From: Gemmatimonadota bacterium
GTDB taxonomy: Bacteria > Gemmatimonadota > Gemmatimonadetes > Gemmatimonadales > GWC2-71-9
Assembly (NCBI GenBank): GCA_003221075.1
Contig: QHUF01000020.1
Span: 1-5,199 of the forward strand
Direction of reading: 5' to 3'
DNA length: 5,199 nt
Positions 4,851-5,199 of the stretch are shown one piece after another. Position numbers and translations under genes: made by a program. The notes under the pieces are model-generated. The model ran no database searches and had not been told where the DNA came from. It saw only the letters and a list, made by a program, of their open reading frames with translations. How positions within the stretch are numbered: position 1 is the first letter of the stretch; every line of letters begins with the position of its first letter.

Positions 4851-5199
4851 GTGTTCACCCTGATCAAGCTGATTCAATCGTTGTTCGGCGCGCTCCATTC
4901 CGAGGGCACGCCCGGCCAGCTCGCCGCCGGAATTGTCCTGGGCGCATTTCTCGGACTCACACCGCTCTTCAACCTGCACAACGCGGTGGTATTCGCGCTC
5001 CTCGTCCTGCTCAACGTCTCCTTCGCCGGGGGACTGCTGGGATGGGCGCTGTTCGTGCCGGTGGGATTCCTGCTCGATCCGCTGTTCGATTGGATCGGCC
5101 ACAGTCTGCTGCTCACACCGGCGTTGCGGGGATTGTGGACGTCGATGTACAACATGCCGATCGTGCCGCTCACCAACTTCAACAACACCGTGGTGCTCG
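4851..5199 (+). CDS. TIGR03546-type integral membrane protein, N-terminal part, cut by the window edge
   Basis: The frame is open from a GTG at 4851 to the right edge, 116 complete codons. The sequence fits the uncharacterised TIGR03546 family as I recall it: a short amphipathic N-terminus (FTLIKLIQSLFGAL), then SEGTPGQLAAG, LGLTPLFNLHN at 34-43, LLDPLFDWIG at 74-83, LWTSMYNMPIVPLTNFNNTVVL at the end. Hydrophobic segments lie at about 23-40, 44-57 and 59-76, so it should sit in the inner membrane. Function is unknown. It follows uraD after 3 nt on the same strand and has its own strong ribosome binding site, so it is likely co-transcribed with the ureide genes, although nothing in its sequence points to purine metabolism. 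The C-terminal part is outside the window. Confidence 0.8.
   Translation, partial: MFTLIKLIQSLFGALHSEGTPGQLAAGIVLGAFLGLTPLFNLHNAVVFALLVLLNVSFAGGLLGWALFVPVGFLLDPLFDWIGHSLLLTPALRGLWTSMYNMPIVPLTNFNNTVVL

Noticed and set aside
4599..5102. 167-residue minus-strand open frame opposite uraD and the TIGR03546-type gene
   Set aside because: Glu/Gln/Arg-rich antisense product of two recognised plus-strand genes, with no domain pattern.

Overview
The window is G+C-rich, densely packed bacterial chromosome with no tRNA, rRNA, CRISPR array, transposase or phage gene visible. It looks like a Gram-negative or didermal environmental bacterium: there is a signal-peptide protein that reads like an outer-membrane or periplasmic beta-sheet protein, a BlaR1/MecR1-type M56 membrane peptidase, and a ureide-degradation cluster. 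Gemmatimonadota or Acidobacteriota would fit, but that is an impression from protein style, not a proven assignment.

Layout. Five genes run leftward (minus strand) from about 4067 to 1. In transcription order they are a DUF3830 cyclophilin-like protein, allantoinase (allB), an M20 allantoate amidohydrolase-type enzyme (allC), a small secreted protein, and the N-terminal part of an M56 peptidase cut by the left edge. Three genes run rightward from 4066: 5-hydroxyisourate hydrolase (uraH), OHCU decarboxylase (uraD), and a TIGR03546-type membrane protein cut by the right edge. The two edge-truncated genes and their frames were read directly from the nucleotides.

How the genes work together. Four enzymes form a continuous purine-ring (urate) degradation route: 5-hydroxyisourate -> OHCU (uraH) -> S-allantoin (uraD) -> allantoate (allB) -> ureidoglycine + NH3 + CO2 (allC). 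The urate oxidase that should feed it is not in the window. The route is split over two divergent transcription units that meet at 4065-4068, where the two start codons share the same CATG.

The least explained parts are these: the DUF3830 gene overlaps the allB start by 4 nt, which implies it belongs to ureide metabolism; the divergent start codons leave no intergenic promoter space; an AT-rich inverted repeat sits in the 29-bp allB-allC gap; and a perfect 8-bp inverted repeat overlaps the ribosome binding site of the secreted-protein gene.
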